DNA of 64,000 nt. It comes from G963666705 sp963666705. Lineage in GTDB: Bacteria > Pseudomonadota > Alphaproteobacteria > CADEGL01. Positions 8,692 through 17,444 of this stretch are shown here, in pieces. Below the pieces are notes generated by a model, which saw only the letters and a program-made list of their open reading frames with translations, was not told the origin of the DNA and ran no database searches. The translations under genes and the position numbers were made by a program. The stretch covers positions 124,001-188,000 of the forward strand of contig CAXXKO010000025.1 of assembly GCA_963666705.2 (NCBI GenBank), given 5' to 3'. How positions within the stretch are numbered: position 1 is the stretch's first letter; every line of letters begins with the position of its first letter.

Positions 8692-9930
8692 ATGCATCCC
8701 GATTTCACCGCCCGCAAGGCGCCCGGCATGATGCTGCGCGCCAAGGAGGCCCAGCCCGACATGGCGCGCATGCGCGCCTACCGCCTCGGCCGGGTGCAGG
8801 AAAAGCTCCGGGACCGCGATCTGGGCGGCGCCCTGCTGTTCGATTCGATCAACATCCGCTACACGACGGGCAGCTCGAACGGCCAGATCTTCAACTTCCA
8901 CACCCCCGGCCGCTGCCTCTTCGTGCCACCCGAAGGGCAGACGGTGCTGTTCGACGACGAGCGCCTGCCCATCAGCATCGACGGCCTCGGCACCATCGCG
9001 GAGATCCGCAACATGCCGGCGTTCTGCTTCTTCATCGCCGGCACCCGGGTCGATGAGAAGGCGAAGGAGCTGGCCGACCAGATCGACGACCTCATGCGCA
9101 CCCATGCGGGCGACAACCGCCGCCTCGCCGTGGACAAGGTGGAGATCGCCGGCATCCACGCGCTCCACGCCAAGGGCTTGGAGCTGTCGAACGCCCAGGA
9201 GCCGCTCGAGCTGGCGCGCTCCATCAAGTCATCCGACGAGATCGCCTGCATCCTCCACGTCATCAGCGTGGCCGAGACGGGGATCGCGCGCATGCGGGCC
9301 GAGCTCGAGCCCGGCATGACCGAGAACGAGCTGTTCTCGATCCTGCACCAGACCAACATCGCCATGGGCGGGGACTGGATCGACTACCGCCTGCTGGCCT
9401 CGGGCGGGCGCACCAACCCCTGGGGCCAGGAATGCAGCGACAAGCTGATCCGCGCGGGCGAGCTGGTGGCCTTCGACACCGGCCTGATCGGGCCTTACGG
9501 CTACGGCGCCGACATGTCGCGCACCATCATCTGCCACCCGGCGATCCCGACGGACGAGCAGCGCCTCCTCTACAACCTGGCCATCGAGAACATCGAGTAC
9601 AACCTGGCACTCATCAAGCCGGGGGTCGGGTTCCGCGAGATCGGGGAGAAGGGCTGGAAGATTCCGGACGAATACGTCAAGAACCGCTACCCGACGCCCG
9701 TCCATGGCATGGGCATGGGCGACGAGTGGCCCATGATGCGCTTTGCGCAGGACTTCGAGGCGAGTGGTTTCGACGGCGTCATCGAGGAGAACATGACCCT
9801 CTCGGTCGAAAGCTACATCGGCGCCGACGGCGGCATGGAGGGGGTCAAGCTCGAGGAGCAGATCCTGGTGACGGCCGACGGCTACCAGCGCCTCTCCACC
9901 TTCCCGTGGGAGGAGGAGCTGCTGGGTTGA
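8692..9930 (+). CDS. M24-family metallohydrolase, DddP-like
   Basis: This 412-residue protein has a creatinase-type N-terminal domain (about 25-180) and an M24 pita-bread domain (about 185-405). All five metal ligands of the fold can be placed: Asp262, Asp274, His338, Glu373 and Glu388. The phrases LLASGGRTNPWGQEC and HGMGMGDEWP closely recall DddP, the alphaproteobacterial DMSP lyase of this fold, rather than classical Xaa-Pro dipeptidases. The substrate is therefore uncertain: DMSP cleavage and peptide cleavage are both possible. The start follows caggggagacgtgcg. It overlaps the next gene by four bases and probably forms a two-gene unit with it. Confidence 0.8.
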   Translation: MHPDFTARKAPGMMLRAKEAQPDMARMRAYRLGRVQEKLRDRDLGGALLFDSINIRYTTGSSNGQIFNFHTPGRCLFVPPEGQTVLFDDERLPISIDGLGTIAEIRNMPAFCFFIAGTRVDEKAKELADQIDDLMRTHAGDNRRLAVDKVEIAGIHALHAKGLELSNAQEPLELARSIKSSDEIACILHVISVAETGIARMRAELEPGMTENELFSILHQTNIAMGGDWIDYRLLASGGRTNPWGQECSDKLIRAGELVAFDTGLIGPYGYGADMSRTIICHPAIPTDEQRLLYNLAIENIEYNLALIKPGVGFREIGEKGWKIPDEYVKNRYPTPVHGMGMGDEWPMMRFAQDFEASGFDGVIEENMTLSVESYIGADGGMEGVKLEEQILVTADGYQRLSTFPWEEELLG

Positions 9931-10799
9931 CGGCCCAGCCAGCGGCGCTCGCTGGCGTCGAGGACTGGGTCGGGCGGCGCGCGCGGGCGTTCGACGAGGT
10001 GACGGAATCGCCGATCCGGCGCATGGCCGCGACCCTCGACCGTGACGATGCGCTGGCGAGCCCCGGCGACCCCATCCCGCCCGGCTGGCACTGGCTCTAT
10101 TTCCTGAGCGACGAGCGGCAATCGGCGCTGGGCGCGGACGGGCTCGGGGCGCGGGACGGCCTCCTGCCCCCCTCCCCCCTGCTGCGGCGCATGTTCACGG
10201 GTGCGGGCTTCACCTTCCACCAGCCCATCCGCGTGGGCGAGCGCATGGAGCGGGAGACCGAGGTCGCCTCGGTGAGCGTCAAGGAGGGCCGCGGCGGCCC
10301 CCTCGTCTTCATCACCATGCGCCACCATATCCGCGTGCCCGCGGGCCTGACCGTGACCGAGGACTATCATATCGTCTATCGCGACGCGCCCAGGGATGGC
10401 GAGGTACCCGCACCAGGCCAGCCGCCGCCGGCCGAGGCCGCCTTCTCGCGCATCATCCGGCCCGACTCGGTGCTGTTGTTCCGCTTCTCGGCCCTCACCT
10501 TCAACAGCCACCGCATCCACTACGACCATCCCTACGTGACCGGGGTCGAGGGCTATCCGGGGCTCCTCGTGCATGGGCCGCTGACGGTGATCCTGCTCTT
10601 CGATTTGCTGCGGCGCGAGATGCCGGCGGCGGCGCTCTCGAAAATCAGTTTCCGCGCCATGCGCCCGCTCTACGCCGACGCCGACACGGACCTGACCCTG
10701 GCCGGCGTGCCCGCCGCTGACGGCCGCTCGGCCCAACTCTGGGCCCTCGACCCCACGGGCGCCGTCGCCATGAGCGCCGAGGCAGAATTCAGCGGATAG
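9927..10799 (+). CDS. MaoC/FAS1-like dehydratase (mesaconyl-C4-CoA hydratase-like)
   Basis: This is a 290-residue double hot-dog protein. The N-terminal FAS1-like hydratase half is followed by a MaoC-type half with HRIHYDHPYVTGVEGYPG and LLVHGPLT, the signature of the HTD2/mesaconyl-CoA hydratase group acting on acyl-CoA thioesters. The start is taken as TTG at 9927. It overlaps the preceding stop (TTGA) and lies just after gaggaggagctgctg, whereas no ATG fits. Coupling to the M24 gene suggests joint use, and a CaiB CoA-transferase encoded nearby on the other strand could feed it CoA esters (inference). Confidence 0.8.
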   Translation: MTAQPAALAGVEDWVGRRARAFDEVTESPIRRMAATLDRDDALASPGDPIPPGWHWLYFLSDERQSALGADGLGARDGLLPPSPLLRRMFTGAGFTFHQPIRVGERMERETEVASVSVKEGRGGPLVFITMRHHIRVPAGLTVTEDYHIVYRDAPRDGEVPAPGQPPPAEAAFSRIIRPDSVLLFRFSALTFNSHRIHYDHPYVTGVEGYPGLLVHGPLTVILLFDLLRREMPAAALSKISFRAMRPLYADADTDLTLAGVPAADGRSAQLWALDPTGAVAMSAEAEFSG

Positions 10800-10822
10800 C
10801 GGATCGAGTCCGGCACTCGGAA

Positions 10823-10953
10823 CCCTCGCCCCTTGGGGGAGAGGGTGGTGCGCGAAGCGCGCCGGGTGAGGGGGTGGCCGCCCGCGGGCGGCCAAAAGAT
10901 TCTTTGTGGCGCGCGGACGCGCACCCCCTCACCCCGACCCTCTCCCTTGGGGA
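10823..10953. repeat. Intergenic palindromic repeat, copy 2
   Basis: This is a member of the same inverted-repeat family as bases 1-145. It opens with ccccttgggggagagggtg and closes with caccccgaccctctcccttgggg, with hairpins such as gtggccgcccgcgggcggcc between. The IS481 element begins exactly at its right edge, and a fragment like the far arm (cccccaaggg...agggagag) lies beyond the IS at 12335-12361. The IS therefore probably inserted into or beside this repeat. Confidence 0.6.
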
Positions 10954-12334
10954 TGTACAGACCGGAGACATAGCTGACAGGTGTTCGGAGACATGGTTGA
11001 CACTTTCCCGGTCCCTGGCGGATTGGGGAAGGATTGGATCATGGTCTGGCGGGAGCGGTTGGTGATGGATCTGCGAGAGGAGTTTGTGGGTCTGGCGGGA
11101 AGCGCGGGGGCGAACCGGCGTGAGCTGTGCCGTCGGTTCGGGATCAGCGCCCAGACCGGCTACAAATGGCTGCGGCGGCACGCGGCCGAGGGGCGGGAGG
11201 GCTTGGCCGACCGCTCGCGGCGGCCGCGGACGAGCCCGGGGCGTGTGGCGCCGGTGCTCGAGGCGGCGGTGCTCGCGGTGCGGGCCGACAGCAACCAGGC
11301 GTGGGGCGGCCGCAAGATCCGGCGGCGGCTCCAGGACTTCGGCCACGCGGCGGTGCCGAGCGCCAGTACGATCACCGAGATCCTGCGCCGCCACGACAAG
11401 CTGGACGCGGCGGCGGCCGGGCCGGCGCGCTGGTGCCGGTTCGAGCGCGCCGGCCCGAACGAGCTGTGGCAGATGGACTTCAAGGGCCACTTCGCGACCG
11501 TGGCCGGGCGCTGCCATCCCTTGACGGTGCTCGACGACCACGCGCGCTACGCGCTCGGGCTCGCCGCCTGCGCCGACGAGCGCGCGGAGACGGTGCGCGA
11601 GCGGCTGAGCGCCATCTTCCGGCGCTACGGGCTGCCCGAGGCGATGCTGATGGACAACGGCGCGCCGTGGGGCGACGCCGGCGGCCAGCCCTACACCGTG
11701 CTCACCGTGTGGCTGATGCGGCTCGGCATCCGCATCGCCCACTGCCGCCCCTACCATCCCCAGACCCAAGGCAAGGACGAGCGCTTCCACCGCACATTGG
11801 CGGCCGAGGTCCTGGCCGGGCGCCGCTTCGCCGATCTCGGCGAGTGCCAGGGCGCATTCTCGCGCTGGCGCCACGTCTACAACCACCAGCGCCCGCACGA
11901 GGCCCTCGATCTCGACGTGCCGGCGCGCCGCTACCGCCCCAGCGCGGTCGCCTTCCCGGAGACGCCGCCCGAGATCGCATACGGTCCCGGCGATAGGGTG
12001 CGCAAGGTCCAGAGCGGCGGCATGGTCAGCTTCCAGGGCCGCCAGTTCCGCATCTCCAAGGCGTTCAAGGGACAGCCCATCGCCCTGCGCCCGAGCGCCG
12101 TCGACGGCGTGTTCACGGTGCGCTTCGGCGCCAACACCATCGCCCATATCGACTTCCGAAAAGCGCCCGCCGAGACACGAGCCGCCTGTGGATTTGATGG
12201 ATATCGCTGGCGCGATACCCACAACCCCACAGGCACAACAACCGCAAAACAGGATTGATCTGGTATTGAAGTGCAGCATCCGAGGTGTCAACCATGTCCC
12301 CGAACACCCGTCAACCATGTCCCCGGTCTATACA
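10954..12334 (+). mobile_element. IS481-family insertion sequence
   Basis: This 1381-bp element has terminal inverted repeats tgtacagaccggagacatagctgac (left) and the complement of tgtatagaccggggacatggttgac (right). Each is followed by a second, subterminal motif, gtgttcggagacatggttgac, so the transposase sites are doubled. No convincing target duplication is visible; the flanks are the arms of a palindromic repeat. It contains one intact transposase gene. Confidence 0.88.
11041..12258 (+). CDS. IS481-family transposase
   Basis: This 405-residue transposase has an N-terminal helix-turn-helix (NRRELCRRFGISAQTGYKWL). The retroviral-type integrase core shows ELWQMDFKGHF (first Asp), EAMLMDNGAPWG (second Asp) and HPQTQGKDERFHRTL (Glu). 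A small C-terminal beta domain follows. The start at 11041 is preferred because ggggaaggattggatc precedes it; an earlier in-frame ATG at 10981 lies in the terminal repeat. The frame is intact. The element separates the hydratase gene from the CaiB gene. Confidence 0.9.
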   Translation: MVWRERLVMDLREEFVGLAGSAGANRRELCRRFGISAQTGYKWLRRHAAEGREGLADRSRRPRTSPGRVAPVLEAAVLAVRADSNQAWGGRKIRRRLQDFGHAAVPSASTITEILRRHDKLDAAAAGPARWCRFERAGPNELWQMDFKGHFATVAGRCHPLTVLDDHARYALGLAACADERAETVRERLSAIFRRYGLPEAMLMDNGAPWGDAGGQPYTVLTVWLMRLGIRIAHCRPYHPQTQGKDERFHRTLAAEVLAGRRFADLGECQGAFSRWRHVYNHQRPHEALDLDVPARRYRPSAVAFPETPPEIAYGPGDRVRKVQSGGMVSFQGRQFRISKAFKGQPIALRPSAVDGVFTVRFGANTIAHIDFRKAPAETRAACGFDGYRWRDTHNPTGTTTAKQD

Positions 12335-12398
12335 CCCCCCAAGGGAATAGGTAGGGAGAGGGCGATTCTTCGGTCGGAGATTCTCCAGTAGTCTCATA

Positions 12399-13569
12399 CC
12401 AGTGAGCCTATGAAATCACCTTCATGATCCATGGATAGGCGCAGAGGGTTCGCATACGATCCGGTTCTGCGATGAGGTCGATCCATGCTTGGCAACAGGC
12501 GTCGATGATGGCCTCGGTGTCGTCGAGGACGCGGAGCGATAGGAAGCGTTCGCGTAGGTAGAGCCAAACCCGCTCGACGGGGTTGAGTTCGGGACTGTAA
12601 GGCGGCAACAGCGCCAAGGTGACGTTGTCGGGGACGGTGAGGGCGCGCTCGTCGTGCCAACCGGCGCCGTCGCACATCATGACGGCGTGCGCATCCTGGT
12701 CCAGGGTATCGGCGAAGTGTGCGAGAAACAGGTCCATGACCTTGGCGTTGACGCTCGGCATCACCAGGGTGACGTCGTCGCCGGTGTCCGGGCGCACGGC
12801 GGAGAAGATGTAGGCCCACTGGTAGCCGATTTGACGCGTCCCGGGGGCACGCTCGCCCCTGCGCCACCACCGGTGACACACCCGGCCCTTGTTGCCGACG
12901 CGCGCTTCATCCTGAAACCACAGCTGTAGGCGCTTGTCGGGATGCGCCGCGGCGGTCGCCTTCAGGATGTCGCGAAGCCCCCTTTTTTGAAGCGCTCCTG
13001 CGCTTCGGCGTCCCTTCGCGGGTGGCTCGGGCGCGCCTTCTGGCGGGAAAATCCCATCCGCCGTAGAACCCGGGTCATGCTCGAGGGGTGGTAGGTCTTG
13101 GCGAAGCGCTCCTCCAGCCAGCGGCACAGATCGGCCCGGGTCCAGGCGCAAACCCCGTCGCGCTCAGGCTCCGGCCCGGCGATGATGACCGCCGCCAGCG
13201 CCGCTTCCTCGTCTGCCGTCAGCCGCCGCGGCGAGTAGCCCTTTGGACGGTCGTGAAGCCCCTCCAATCCCTTTGCATTGTAACGAACAACCGCGTCGCG
13301 AAGCGTTTGGCGATCCATCCCCGCAAGCCGCGCGGCATCAGCCCGGGGCATCTCCTCCAAAGCATTCGCGATCCCATAGGCCCGCGCCGCCGCTCGACCG
13401 TACGATTCCACGCGAGCCCAGCGCCGAAGCTCCAAAGGCGTCAAATCATCCCGTATCTTGAGTGCTGATCCCATGACATCCCCCACATCTGGTGGGAGAC
13501 CATAGAATCACAATCCGCCATCATCCGCCATCAATGAATATCCCGAGAGTCAATTCAGGCGCTCACTGG
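12399..13569 (-). mobile_element. IS630-family insertion sequence
   Basis: This 1171-bp element is bounded by CCAGTGAGC...GCTCACTGG inverted repeats and flanked by TA on both sides (12397-12398 and 13570-13571). That is the hallmark of IS630/Tc1-type insertion at TA. It landed directly next to the stop codon of the CaiB gene (stop at 13572-13574) without damaging it. The transposase reads leftward in two overlapping frames. Confidence 0.93.
12408..13486 (-). CDS. IS630-family transposase, two frames joined by a -1 shift
   Basis: Frame 1 (13486 down to 12962) encodes the paired helix-turn-helix part (MPRADAARLAGMDRQTLRDAVVRY...RRMGFSRQKARPSHPRRD). Frame 2 encodes the DDE part (LQLWFQDEARVG, VMMCDGAGWH, LLPPYSPELNPVERVW). 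They meet at the run aaaaaaggggg (coding strand, near 12979-12989), where a -1 slip converts RFKKGGF into RFKKRGLRDILKA. Many IS630-group elements express their transposase by slippage at such runs, so this is probably programmed. A disabling mutation or a sequencing error cannot be excluded. The joined product would be about 359 residues. Confidence 0.8.
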
Positions 13570-13571
13570 TA

Positions 13572-14792
13572 TCAGTCAGTGTGCACATGGATGGCACCCT
13601 CGGCGGCGAGGCTGTCGATCTCGGCCTGGGTGAAGCCGGCGTCGCGCAGCACTTCGGCCGTATGCTCCGCGTAGAGGGGGGCGGGGCGGTCGAGGGACGC
13701 GTTGCCGGCCGAGAACTTGACCGGGGCGCCCAGGGCCTTCACCCGCCCGGCCACCGGATGGTCGGTCTCGACCACCATGTCGCGGGCGAGGGTCTGGGGA
13801 TCGCGGTGCATGGTGCCCACGTCGGTGACGGGCCCGGCGGGCACGCCCAGCGCGCCCAGGCGCTCGACCCAATGGGCGACCGGCCGGACGGCGAAGTGGG
13901 CGTTCAGGATCGCCTCGAGCGCCGCGCGATTCTCCATACGCCCGCCGTTGGTGGCGAAGCGCGGGTCGGCGCCCAGCTCGGGCGCCTCGATCGCATCCAG
14001 GAGGCGCAGCCAGTTGGCCTGGTTCGCGGCGCCTACGGTGATCCAGCCGTCGGCGGCCTCGAAGGCCTGGTAGGGCGCGTCGAGCGGATGGGCCGAGCCG
14101 AGCGGCCCGGGCGAATCGCCCGTGGCGAAGGCGATGGCCGACTGCCAGAAGGTGTGGATCACCCCCGCCTCGAAGAGGGAACTGTCGACCATCTGGCCTT
14201 CGCCCGTGCGGTTGCGGTGCTGGAGGGCGGCGAGGATACCCATGGCGCCGAGGATGCCGGCCGTGATGTCCGTGACCGGCGCCCCCACCTTGACCGGCGC
14301 CCGGCCCGGCCCCTCGCCCGTGATGCTCATGAGGCCGCTCATGCCCTGGGCGATCAAATCGAAGCCGCCGCGGTCGGCATAGGGGCCCGTGCGCCCGAAG
14401 CCCGAGAGCGCGCAATAGACGACGCGGGGGTGCGCCGCATGCACCGATTCGTAGCCGAAGCCCAGGCGCTCCATCACGCCGCGGCGATAGTTCTCGACCA
14501 GCACGTCGGCGTCCACGAGCAGGCGCGAGAGGACGGCCTGGCCGCCTGCTGATTTCAGGTCGAGCCCGACGCTCCGCTTGTTGCGGTTGACCATCAGGAA
14601 GGGGGCGGAGACGCCGGCGATGTTATAGGGCTCGGTCCGTTTGCGCGTATCCTCGCCGTCGGGCAGCTTCTCGATCTTGATGACGTCGGCGCCCATGTCG
14701 GCGAGCATGAGGGTGCAGGCCGGCCCGGCGAGCTGGTGGGTGAGGTCGATCACCTTCACCCCGGCGAGCGGCCCCGAGCGGTCGTCCGACAT
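13572..14792 (-). CDS. CaiB/BaiF-type family III CoA-transferase
   Basis: This 406-residue enzyme moves CoA between organic acids through an aspartyl-CoA intermediate. Family signs are GVKVIDLTHQLAGPACTLMLADMGADVIKIE at the start, NKRSVGLDLKS, and GGFDLIAQGMSGLMS, where Asp145 is the likely catalytic residue. The length is normal for the family. The start at 14792 gives MSDDRSGPLAGVKV. The true substrate cannot be read from the sequence; formate, carnitine, succinate/mesaconate and itaconate types share this fold. The hydratase encoded at 9927-10799 could act on its products (inference). An IS630 element abuts its 3' end. Confidence 0.88.
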   Translation of the reverse strand: MSDDRSGPLAGVKVIDLTHQLAGPACTLMLADMGADVIKIEKLPDGEDTRKRTEPYNIAGVSAPFLMVNRNKRSVGLDLKSAGGQAVLSRLLVDADVLVENYRRGVMERLGFGYESVHAAHPRVVYCALSGFGRTGPYADRGGFDLIAQGMSGLMSITGEGPGRAPVKVGAPVTDITAGILGAMGILAALQHRNRTGEGQMVDSSLFEAGVIHTFWQSAIAFATGDSPGPLGSAHPLDAPYQAFEAADGWITVGAANQANWLRLLDAIEAPELGADPRFATNGGRMENRAALEAILNAHFAVRPVAHWVERLGALGVPAGPVTDVGTMHRDPQTLARDMVVETDHPVAGRVKALGAPVKFSAGNASLDRPAPLYAEHTAEVLRDAGFTQAEIDSLAAEGAIHVHTD

Positions 14793-14884
14793 GTAGCGTC
14801 CTGGCTCCTGGCTCCGGTCGAAATCCACGCACGAGGATAGAGGAGCGCGCGCGGCCGGCAAAGGGCCGCCAAAGACGCACGCGG

Positions 14885-15622
14885 CTACTTCAGCGTGTCG
14901 AGGAGCGCCATGGCCTGCAGATCGCAGCCCGCCTCCGCCATCAGGGCGGCGCGCAGGGCGGTCTTCCTCACCGCGCCCGGGAGCATGTGGAGCGTGACCT
15001 CCGCCGCCTCCTCGCCATGGATGAGGAGGAAGCCGGCCTCGGGCTGGCCTGGGAACCGGGGCGGCATGGGGAGGCGGCTGCTGCCGCGCCGCCACACCTG
15101 CTGGCCCTGCCAGCCGCCGCCCAACTTGCTGAGGGTCAGGATCGCATCCTCCGAAGCGTCGGGGCGCCAAAGGTCGTTGGGGCCGTCGGGCCGCAGGCAG
15201 TAATCCCCGGGCCGGCCGACGGGAATGGCCCAGGCGTCGGGAATCGCGAGGCGGAGGGACTCTTCCGCCGCCGCTTCCCGCGTGGCGCCAACCGTCGTAT
15301 TCGAGCCTTCGCCGCCCGCAAATAGGCCGGCGAGCGCGGCAATCAGGCTGCCGCCTTCGCCGGAGCCGCTCGATTCGCCGCTCGGTCCCTCGAATGGCCC
15401 GACCAGGCGAACCGGCGTGCCGTCCTCGTCGATGAGCGTGAGCTTGGCGCCCTCGGGCAGGGAAAGCGTTTGCCCGCCCTCAATGACCTGGCCCGGCCGA
15501 ATCTCGACGCCGCTTGCCTCGATGACCACGAGCTGGGACGCGGCCGCCGCGGCGATGGCCGACAGACCCACGAATGCGGCCAGGAGGAGCGCCGCCGCGG
15601 TGCGTAGAATCGGGTGTGCCAT
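14885..15622 (-). CDS. Secreted protein, paralog A of a pair flanking a CHASE2 cyclase
   Basis: This is a 245-residue protein with a clear signal peptide (MAHPILRTAAALLLAAFVGLS, then AIAAAAAS). The mature part begins LVVIEASGVEIRPGQVIEGGQTLSLPEG and LTLIDEDGTPVRLVGPFEG, then a Gly/Ser-rich linker and a C-terminal half containing GDYCLRPDGPNDLWRPDAS. The protein encoded at 19470-20183 has the same plan and shared phrases, so the two are paralogs. The first domain resembles FecR-like periplasmic domains in spirit, but I cannot assign a family. It is transcribed away from the flavoprotein and cyclase genes. The start at 15622 follows gggagacgac. Confidence 0.75.
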   Translation of the reverse strand: MAHPILRTAAALLLAAFVGLSAIAAAAASQLVVIEASGVEIRPGQVIEGGQTLSLPEGAKLTLIDEDGTPVRLVGPFEGPSGESSGSGEGGSLIAALAGLFAGGEGSNTTVGATREAAAEESLRLAIPDAWAIPVGRPGDYCLRPDGPNDLWRPDASEDAILTLSKLGGGWQGQQVWRRGSSRLPMPPRFPGQPEAGFLLIHGEEAAEVTLHMLPGAVRKTALRAALMAEAGCDLQAMALLDTLK

Positions 15623-15806
15623 GTCGTCTCCCACTGGACCGCTTGTATCCATATCGAGCACCCGGCCCCGGACATCAAGGGGGTGGCGCAACGTCCCGCC
15701 CGGCCATTCGCCGCGGCATGAGCGCCTACTACCGGCACGGCGGCCATGATAATCTGCCCGCGCGCTTCGTCGAGGCGTGGTGTAGCGCGGCCGAGGGAGC
15801 GTTCGC

Positions 15807-17423
15807 ATGACGGAACGACGGCTCAAATTCTGGGGCTGGGGCACCGACGAGAGCTCTCCCGGCCCCGAGGAAGCGCGGCAATGGCTCGACCGGCTCGCCG
15901 CGCGGACCGGGCTTTCGGGCTCCCTCGACCTCACGCCGCCCGGCCTGACCGAGCTCGACCTGCGCGCGCCGCGCCTCGAGATCCCTGCCACCCTCGCCCG
16001 CGTGGCGACGGCGAACGCCTACGAGCGCGCCCTCCACAGCTACGGCAAGTCCTATCCCGACTACATCCGCGCCTTCGGGCGCGACTACCGCAACCCGCCC
16101 GACATCGTCGCCTACCCCGAGGGCGAGGACGACATCCGCGACCTCCTCGACTGGGCCGACGGCGCCGGTGCGGCCGTCATCCCCTTCGGCTGCGGCTCCA
16201 GCGTGGTGGGCGGCATCGAGCCCATGGTCGGCGACGCCTTCACCGGCGCCCTCACCATCGACCTGCGGCGCATGGATCGGGTGCTCGACGTGGACGGGGC
16301 GGGGCGCGCGGCGCGCATCCAGGCGGGTGCCCTCGGCCCCAGGCTCGAAGCCCAGTTGCGGCCCCACGGCCTCACCCTCCGCCATTTCCCGCAATCCTTC
16401 GAGTTCTCGACCCTGGGCGGTTGGATCGCGACGCGATCGGGCGGGCATTTCGCCACCCTCTACACCCATATCGACGACCTGGTGGAGAGCCTGCGCGTCG
16501 TCACCCCGTCAGGCACGCTTCAGAGCCGGCGCCTGCCCGGCTCGGGCGCGGGGCCGAGCCCGGACCGGCTGTTCATGGGCTCCGAGGGGTCGCTCGGCAT
16601 CATCACCGAGGCCTGGATGCGCCTTCAGGACCGGCCCACCCACCGCGCCGGCGCCTCCATCCTGTTCGAGGATTTCCGCGGTGCGGCCGAGGCCATCCGG
16701 GCCCTGTCCCAGTCCGGGCTCCACCCCGCCAACTGCCGGCTCGTCGATGCCGAGGAGGTCGCCCTCGCGGGTGCCGGCGACGGCGGCCACCATATGGTCC
16801 TGGTGGGCTTCGAATCCGCCGACCACCCACAGGACGGGCACCTCGCCCGGGCGCTGGCGCTGACCCGCGACCATGGCGGCGTGCCCGAGGACGCGGCCCA
16901 GAGCGGTGCCGCGCGGGCCTGGCGCGAGGCCTTCATCCGCGCGCCCTACCTGCGCGAGGTCACGATCGCCAATGGCGTCATGCACGATACCTTCGAGACC
17001 GCCATCACCTGGGACCGGTTCCACGACTTCCACGCCGATGTCATGGACGCGACCCGCAAGGCCATCCGCGAGGCCACGGGCCGTGAGGGGCACGTCACCT
17101 GCCGCTTCACCCACTGCTATCCGGACGGCCCGGCACCCTACTTCACCTACCACGCCCTCCCAGCACCGGGCCGCGAGATCGGGCAGTGGCGGGAGATCAA
17201 GGCGGCGGCCTCGGAGGCGCTGATGGCGGGTGGGGGCACCATCACCCACCACCATGCGGTGGGGCGCGACCATATGCCCTGGTACCGCGGCCAGCGCCCG
17301 CACCTCTTCGGCGCCGCGCTCGAAGGGGCCAAGCGCAGCCTAGACCCCAACGGCATCCTCAATCCGGGCGTCCTGCTCGATCCCCTGGCCCGTTCGCGGG
17401 CCGGCGATGACCGGTCGGTATAG
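15807..17423 (+). CDS. FAD-linked oxidase, alkyl-dihydroxyacetonephosphate synthase-like
   Basis: This 538-residue flavoprotein belongs to the VAO/PCMH group. After an N-terminal region (LKFWGWGTDESS) comes an FAD-binding domain (about 90-275) with VIPFGCGSSVVGGIEP and FEFSTLGGWIATRSGGHF, then a substrate-binding cap. The near C-terminal GGGTITHHHAVGRDHMPWY is the hallmark histidine stretch of alkyl-DHAP synthases, which make ether lipids. Bacterial members often have other or unknown substrates. The CHASE2 cyclase gene begins 21 bp downstream, so the two are probably cotranscribed. The start follows gagggagcgttcgc. Confidence 0.85.
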   Translation: MTERRLKFWGWGTDESSPGPEEARQWLDRLAARTGLSGSLDLTPPGLTELDLRAPRLEIPATLARVATANAYERALHSYGKSYPDYIRAFGRDYRNPPDIVAYPEGEDDIRDLLDWADGAGAAVIPFGCGSSVVGGIEPMVGDAFTGALTIDLRRMDRVLDVDGAGRAARIQAGALGPRLEAQLRPHGLTLRHFPQSFEFSTLGGWIATRSGGHFATLYTHIDDLVESLRVVTPSGTLQSRRLPGSGAGPSPDRLFMGSEGSLGIITEAWMRLQDRPTHRAGASILFEDFRGAAEAIRALSQSGLHPANCRLVDAEEVALAGAGDGGHHMVLVGFESADHPQDGHLARALALTRDHGGVPEDAAQSGAARAWREAFIRAPYLREVTIANGVMHDTFETAITWDRFHDFHADVMDATRKAIREATGREGHVTCRFTHCYPDGPAPYFTYHALPAPGREIGQWREIKAAASEALMAGGGTITHHHAVGRDHMPWYRGQRPHLFGAALEGAKRSLDPNGILNPGVLLDPLARSRAGDDRSV

Positions 17424-17444
17424 CGGCCGCGGAGGCGGCGCGAG

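Noticed and set aside
11127..11996. A 289-codon alternative frame inside the IS481 transposase gene.
   Set aside because: It is a same-strand shadow with Arg/Pro-rich composition, while the true frame carries all catalytic motifs.
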